From Conoideocrella luteorostrata (taxonomy: Eukaryota > Ascomycota > Sordariomycetes > Hypocreales > Clavicipitaceae), in NCBI GenBank assembly GCA_032433595.1, contig JASWJB010000093.1, forward strand, positions 62,001-126,000: DNA of 64,000 nucleotides, read 5' to 3'. The notes under the pieces were generated by a model. The model was given only the letters and a program-made list of their open reading frames with translations. It was not told where the DNA came from and did no database searches. Positions 58,578 through 64,000 of the stretch are shown here, in pieces (position 1 is the stretch's first letter; each line of letters opens with the position of its first letter). A program made the translations under genes and the position numbers.

Positions 58578-59561
58578 ATGAGTCGGTCTAATCTTGATAT
58601 TGTCAAAGTCGCTGATGCGTTTCCGTACCCGGCCGACTCTCCCACAGACCAGCTCCAGAAGCTCGGCTCCTACTTTCACTTCCGAATCGCCACTCATCCA
58701 GGCGTTACGCTGGGATACGTGCCACCCTCCATAGCTCTGACATTTGCCGGCTTGCCAGATTGGGCTCTCAACCCGGACTGCAGCCCGAGAACCCTCACAC
58801 TGGTGGGTGGTCATGACGAGCCCACACGAACGGCCATGCTGGAGAAGACGACATCAGGGATGCGGGCGACGGGTCATTTCAAGAATCTCGAAAAGTGGCG
58901 AGATGAGCTGTTCCCGGTCTACGGCCCAGAAGAGGAGCTGCTCTTCAGCATTGAACGCAGCGCCACCCCGCTGTTCGGAGTTGTCACGTATGGCGTCCAT
59001 ATGACAGCCTATCGCATGAGCCCCGGCAAAGATGGGCAAGATTCCATGGAGATTTGGGTGCCGCGACGGTCCAGCAACAGGGCGAAATTCCCGGGCATGC
59101 TCGACACCTCGGTTGGCGGGGGGCTGGCCACTGGAGAGACACCGTGGACGTGCTTGATCCGGGAAAGCGAGGAGGAAGCATCGCTACGTGAGGAAGTCGT
59201 CAAGCGCGCCGAAGACGCGGGCGCTCTGACGTACTTCTACCTTTCGGGCGAGGGATCTGGAGGCGAGGCCGGCTTAGCCCAACCCGAGTGCTCGTACGTA
59301 TTCGATCTGGACCTGAGCGGTTCGCCACCAGACACCCTAGTTCCAAACGATGGCTCCGTAGAGGCCTTTGCACTGATGACGGTAGCGGAGATCAAGCGGG
59401 CGCTATCCAATGGGGAGTTCAAACCGAACTGCGCTCTGGTGATGCTGGATTTCCTGATCCGTCATGGTCAAATCAAGGCAGAGCACGAGCCGGACTATGA
59501 AGAGATCTGTTCACGGTTGCATAGAAACTTGGAATTCCCTGTACCTCGAATGTTTGGATAG
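58578..59561 (+). CDS. Nudix hydrolase with DUF4743 N-terminal domain (Tnr3-like C-terminal domain)
   Basis: This is a fungal Nudix protein of the class related to the Nudix part of S. pombe Tnr3 and to yeast YJR142W; members are linked to clean-up of damaged or oxidised thiamine diphosphate (family knowledge). A single exon encodes 327 aa. Residues 1-130 form the N-terminal DUF4743-type region (LQKLGSYFHFRIATHPGVTL; RSATPLFGVVTYGVHMTAY). The Nudix box is complete at 181-203: G181, E187, R195-E196, E198-E199, matching GX5EX7REXEE. VPRRSSNRAKFPGMLDTSVG precedes it, as in relatives. ATG 58578 has an ACCATGAG context and no upstream in-frame Met. The gene is intact and codon use looks like the conserved genes on the left. 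It lies tail to tail with the P450 gene. Confidence 0.9.
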   Translation: MSRSNLDIVKVADAFPYPADSPTDQLQKLGSYFHFRIATHPGVTLGYVPPSIALTFAGLPDWALNPDCSPRTLTLVGGHDEPTRTAMLEKTTSGMRATGHFKNLEKWRDELFPVYGPEEELLFSIERSATPLFGVVTYGVHMTAYRMSPGKDGQDSMEIWVPRRSSNRAKFPGMLDTSVGGGLATGETPWTCLIRESEEEASLREEVVKRAEDAGALTYFYLSGEGSGGEAGLAQPECSYVFDLDLSGSPPDTLVPNDGSVEAFALMTVAEIKRALSNGEFKPNCALVMLDFLIRHGQIKAEHEPDYEEICSRLHRNLEFPVPRMFG

Positions 59562-59947
59562 AGAATGCCAGTGTTAAGACAGGATGGGCAGGGAGGGGGG
59601 TTGAAGCGGGTGCATTGCCCGTCATGGATTGGAACGATGAATGTGTATCCGTACGAAACACGATATTTTGGAATGTGGGATCGGGCCGTTCATAGTCAGA
59701 ATTAATTTGCTCAGAGGCAGCAGCTTTGTGTTCTTTCGCATAGATCAAGTAGAGCGGCTTGCCGTCACCATCATTTACATTGACAGATAGATAGATAGTT
59801 ATGTGCGAGATAAAAACAAAACATAAGACTTCTCTAACGTAGATAAAACATTCTTGTCTTTCGTAAACCTGCTAAGTAGAGGGGCATCCCAGAATAGGTA
59901 ATAATGGTAAAGAAAAGCCATGATTTTTTATTTTCATTTTATTTTTT
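59562..59947. other. Convergent 3' intergenic region
   Basis: These 386 bases separate the stops of the Nudix gene and the P450 gene. They hold a GATA run (about 59,785-59,797) and a T-rich stretch at 59,924-59,949. No gene seen. Confidence 0.55.
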
Positions 59948-61719
59948 TCACACTACAGTGCGCACCTGGATCTGAACATCTTGCCCGGGAACAGGAGATA
60001 TGATACCAAGCGTAGGAACCTTATCATCCATCTCTGGAAAAGGCTGGCTTTCAAAGCCACCGACAACCTCAACCTCGTACCTCGTTAAAAGGGTCGCAAG
60101 GTAGCTCAGCGCCGTCTGCTGCGCCAAGTGCCTCCCGGGACAGTACGTCGCGCCTCCACCAAACGGCTTGTACGTTCTTGCCGATGCGAGCTTCGGATTC
60201 TCAAGGAACTTGTCAATGTCAAATCGCTCTGCCTCTTCACCCCAGTACTGTTCGTTGAGGTGCAGCTGGCGGTACGGCATCATGACATCACTACCGGCTT
60301 TGAACTCAAATCCTGCGATGGTGGTGTCTTCAACGACACGACGGAAAGTGGAGGCCCCTCCGTGGAGGCGCATCGTCTCGAGGAAAGCGGCGTTGAGCTT
60401 GGGACATTCCTTGAGGAGATATTCGATGTCGGGCTGGCTTTGGATGCCGTTCTTGAAAGCTGGGCCGACTTCGCGCTTGAGGGCCTCCTTGAGCTGCGGA
60501 CTATACAAAGCGTGGGCGAGGAACCAAAACGCTAGGATGGATGGGTTTCCATTGATCCTGAATCCTGTTAGCTTCTTATCTGGACCACGCTGCGAGAAAG
60601 GGCTTGAGAGTGGGGGTGGTCAACTCACGCCCAGTACAGCTTGAACAGGACGGCTGCAATGTCTCGTGAGCTGATACCATTTCTGCGCATCTCTGTTTCT
60701 GATCTCAGCACAAAGGGAGCAGCATCTCGTCTCTGGTCTTGCGGCAGCTCAAAGTACTTGGTCAGGCTTTCTACACAAATATCCTTGGCGTCGTGAGCAG
60801 TTTTGGACAGGATCTTAGGGTACCGGAACAGTAGTTTCCAGGCATGGTGGTTGAACGTGTGAAACGCACCCAGCAGTTCCGGGGAGCGCTGGAAACACGA
60901 AGTGCCGAAGAAGCTGTTGGTTGACACCATGACGATGATGTCGCCCGTCCATTTGAGCATCCCATGAACGTTCCCGTTTGCTGTAGTAAAGGAGCTATCG
61001 CGCTGCAGGACCCTGTCCAATTCTGATAGAAAATCGCCGTAGAACTGTCGTGACGATGGGCCTTGCACCATGTCCGCTCGCACCCAGGATCGCACAGAGT
61101 TAGGGACCGACAGGGACGTTTCCGCCACCATCGAGTTCCACATGATGCGTCGGGCTTTCTGGGAAACATCTACGTAGCCCATGACCTGGTCGATGTATGC
61201 ATCAAACAGCATTTCTTTGGTCTTCTTGTAAGCCTCGGCGATGTGGCGCGGGTCGAGGATGATGTATGTGCGACGGCCCCCAATCAACACGCTGAAAGGT
61301 TGAGCCGGTGTTTGGAAATAGTTCCTGATCCAGAAGTACGATAAGCAACAGCATCTGGAAAAGTTCAGGGGGGAGAAACTGACCGAGCTTCGACAAGTGT
61401 CTTGTGGGTATCTCTAAGGAATGCAATAGAGTGACCGACGCCTGAGCCACCAGATCCATCAGCTTGATGCGTCCCGAATTCATGTTCGGCATACTTGATT
61501 ACCTGGTAGCCAGTATGGCAGCATTGGAGGCTCGGACTTGGAGTTCCACAGCGCTCCGCTTCGCAAGAGATATTGCCAAGCGACATACGCAGCGAGACAT
61601 AGTGCGAGGACTCGAGATATAACATAATGGTAGGTCGCGAAGGCCGGCGAACCCAGTGCCACGGCCTCCTCAGTCTTGAAGTCGGCAAAGACGCCAGTTG
61701 GGGTGATATTCGAATTCAT
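59948..61719 (-). CDS. Cytochrome P450 monooxygenase
   Basis: A haem-thiolate monooxygenase, probably ER-anchored, fed by NADPH-P450 reductase. Four minus-strand exons read in phase: 61719-61503, 61441-61384, 61324-60629 and 60557-59948; introns are 61, 59 and 71 nt. ATG 61719 gives 526 aa. The N-terminal anchor is ISRVLALCLAAYVAWQYLL, followed by a Pro-rich hinge (EPPMLPYWLPG). The haem-binding loop is FGGGATYCPGRHLA with axial C463. The K-helix ExxR is ETMR, and FRRVVEDTTIAGFEFKAGSD follows. The I-helix region (WAINGNPSILAFWFLAHALY) has Asn-Gly-Asn-Pro instead of the usual acidic-Thr pair, as in CYP7/CYP8-type fungal P450s, some of which are not classical monooxygenases. The substrate is unknown. 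Confidence 0.92.
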
Positions 61720-64000
61720 ATTGTTCACTCGCTTGGATCAAATGAAGTATCATGAACTTCCTTTGGGGGGCTACGAGCTACGATCTTCTTACTTTATAGC
61801 CGACGCGCAAGTCATCTCATCCCGCGGTAACATCACTACAATCATGACCACGGTCAGCCCATTCCCATCTTGATGGAGTGCGAGCCTACTCCACTAAGCT
61901 CGCAAGTAAGCAGCAATTGCATAGCTGATCGCCAAGTTCTCGAGCTGAAATCATCCGCATGCAACGTGGCTTGCACTCCAGGGCTGCTGCTTGTAAGCCA
62001 CATTTATTTGCTCGACATGATAACTTATCGCAACTCATTCTTACTGGGATGTCCGAAGCTTGGACCAGTGACAGTCTTCTGCAGAAAAATAGATTACAGC
62101 ACCTATCTAAGGCGTGCTGTCCTCTCACAATACGTTGCGCTCCTTGTTACGGAGTAGAGTATCAGGCCTCGACAGCCACCATGGAAAAAGCTGACCTGAT
62201 CCCGTAGGACCCAGAGTCTGCTCACCATGGTTGGGCAGACACTTGGCTCGCATTTGCGGTGGGACTGGATCTCGGACAAGGTCAGAGAGTCTCGTGGTCC
62301 AGGGGCAGCAAGAGGGAATAAAGTCGTGGCGTTGGTAAGCAAATTTGTGCTATATTTGGACGAGCAAGCATACAACATCCCGCCAGAGCAGGAAGGTCTG
62401 TAGTGAGAGAGAACACCAAATGCGCAACAGGTCTCGGCAGAAGAAGGCGACTCGGAACCAGGAGAGAAGCTCAAAGAGTATTTCGCAAAGAATCCCAGGT
62501 GATAATTGCTGCTCACGTCAGCCCCCATCGAATCCTTGGTTTTGCTGAGGGGTTCGTAATATATTGTTTTCTTTAGTTACGATACGGCTGAATCTATTCG
62601 TGTGGTGTCGAATGAGCCCCAGCAGTACCAAGTTTCTTCCCCTGGGGCATATCCCATTAGACGTGGAGTCTTCTTCACATGCCAAATGCTCAGACCGGGG
62701 AAACCTTGATTGGCCCGCTGTAAGTCCGGTCGTGGGAAATGCTGTCTATGTACGGAGTATGGGCATTGCATTGCGCGGCTGAAGCCAAGTCCTCTCGATG
62801 CCCGTGTTCTGGGGCTTCATATTCTCGCGAGAAAGCACCAAGAAGATACGGGATCAATTGCTACCTGGGCAAGTAGCAGCACCCCACACAAGTCCGCTAT
62901 TGTCAGGCCTTGGGAAGACTGTATGCCCAGGAAGAGTGCGAGCGACGGGGATCCAAGTTGCTCCAGTCAGCGCAGAACTTGTACTTTACCGAAGTTTCTT
63001 CATGTCCTTCTCAATGTATTGTGGTTCCCGCTTTCATGCTTACTCAATCACGCTCACACAGCATGATTACAGAGCACAAGCCTTGTCCAGCATCTATTTC
63101 GTGAGCACGTCTCCAGTGTGACATGTTGAAGTTTTGGAAGAAGGAAATGGATCTGTCTCCCTTGAAAATTCACGGACAAACATTGGCCAAAGTGCATGAC
63201 GACGAGCACAAGCACGCACTTCCTTCCGTCAGAGACTCAACACACTCCAAGAATGACGGAAGCCGTGGTCGGTGGTGACGTCGCACGACATACTGTCATT
63301 TGGGCTGTTGTGCGGACCACCTAGGTCTTGAAATCAATACGACTGCATCCGTGTACGACAGACAAGTTTGCTCTCTGCCTTCAACAATGTCAAGCAAGCT
63401 CTCGTCAATGGGACAGCTAACGTATCCTGACCAACCGGAAAACACAGACGTTGAAGCGTGTCAAGCAAGCGCTCCACATCGGAATGGCTAACTGATCTGG
63501 ATCAACAGGAAAAACACAGATGGAACAGAAGAGCAAGCTCTCGCAATCGGGACGGCTGGCTTATTTTGACCGACAGGGGAACACGGATGAAACAGAAGAG
63601 CAAATTTGTCGGGCTGGGTTGAGAAATCGTCGCCGAGCCAATATTTCGCGGCTACCGGCGGATTGCTCAACGTAGACGTCGGAACGACGAGAAGGCGAGA
63701 AGACGGATGTTCACTCGATGAACGTCCGGGCAAACAGCGTGCGTAGTTGTAGCAAGGCTCTGATGGATGAGCATCCCTCAGTGAAGAGCCATGATATCTG
63801 TCCATGTCTTGATTCTCACCGCGCAAACCGTCATGAGACCAACACGTTTTTTCTCATATTCACCATGTGGGTTGCTCATGGACTGAGACTACCAGAGATG
63901 GCTGCACAGCTCGCTTGGAAGCAGAACGCGGCGACAACCTCAATGGGTATGAGATTGCTATTGATCAGAGTCACTGCGGGGGCGCCGTTTGTGATGTCTC
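61720..64000. other. Right-edge region, no supported gene
   Basis: About 2.3 kb. TACGGAGTA words lie at 62,148 and 62,750-62,758. Frames of 60-140 codons occur on both strands, overlap each other and have no recognisable family. A degenerate tandem repeat lies at 63,391-63,600. A gene that continues past the edge cannot be excluded. Confidence 0.45.
63391..63600. repeat. Degenerate tandem repeat, three units of about 70 bp
   Basis: Three consecutive units begin at about 63391, 63462 and 63531. Each starts with (C/G)AAGC-type sequence, then a CTC...AATGGGACAGCTAAC-like core, then GACC/ATCAAC-AGG(A)AAAACACAGA-like sequence and an end near GAAGAG or GAAGCGTGT. A fourth partial unit (GCAAATTTGTCGGG) follows. 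Divergence between units is high. Confidence 0.6.

Overview
The window looks like nuclear DNA of a filamentous ascomycete, most likely a sordariomycete of the Hypocreales type (inferred). Genes carry short introns of 53-167 nt with GTRNGT-like donors, CTRAC/CTAAY branch sites and YAG acceptors. Intergenic pyrimidine-rich leaders are long. The proteins are typical of Pezizomycotina: MICOS Mic26/27, OCT1, Dus2, U2AF35, ELMO, PRA1, Pex4 and Mnn9. No species name can be supported from the sequence alone.

Left part (1 to about 37.1 kb) is conserved, well-ordered chromosome. In order: a disordered coiled-coil protein (+); the mitochondrial intermediate peptidase OCT1 (-), head to head with a Mic26/27-type MICOS subunit (+); Dus2 tRNA-dihydrouridine synthase (-); a large conserved fungal protein of 1118 aa (+); a seven-exon Kes1/Osh4-type oxysterol-binding protein (+), tail to tail with the U2AF small subunit (-); an ELMO/CED-12 protein (+); a PRA1/Yip3 protein (+) whose end overlaps the open frame of a basic disordered protein (+) with no visible start; Pex4 (+); and Mnn9 (-).

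Middle part (about 37-50 kb) is a decayed accessory stretch. It holds relics of a CmcJ/AsaB-type oxidoreductase, a truncated helical N-terminal domain of the kind found in fungal STAND proteins, a ribokinase-family gene broken by two single-base deletions, and a Ser/Thr kinase relic. Several open frames there could not be named.

Right part (about 50-64 kb) is accessory and metabolic: a secreted BBE-type FAD oxidase (-), a fungal rhodopsin-fold 7TM protein (+), an initiator tRNA-Met (+), an amidase pseudogene that has lost its catalytic core (+), a DUF4743/Nudix hydrolase (+) and a cytochrome P450 (-). It may be the worn remnant of a metabolite cluster, but no backbone synthase is present.

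A short palindromic word, TACGGAGTA/TACTCCGTA, recurs at more than thirty sites. All the sites located lie outside the coding exons called here. Simple repeats and homopolymer runs are also common between genes.
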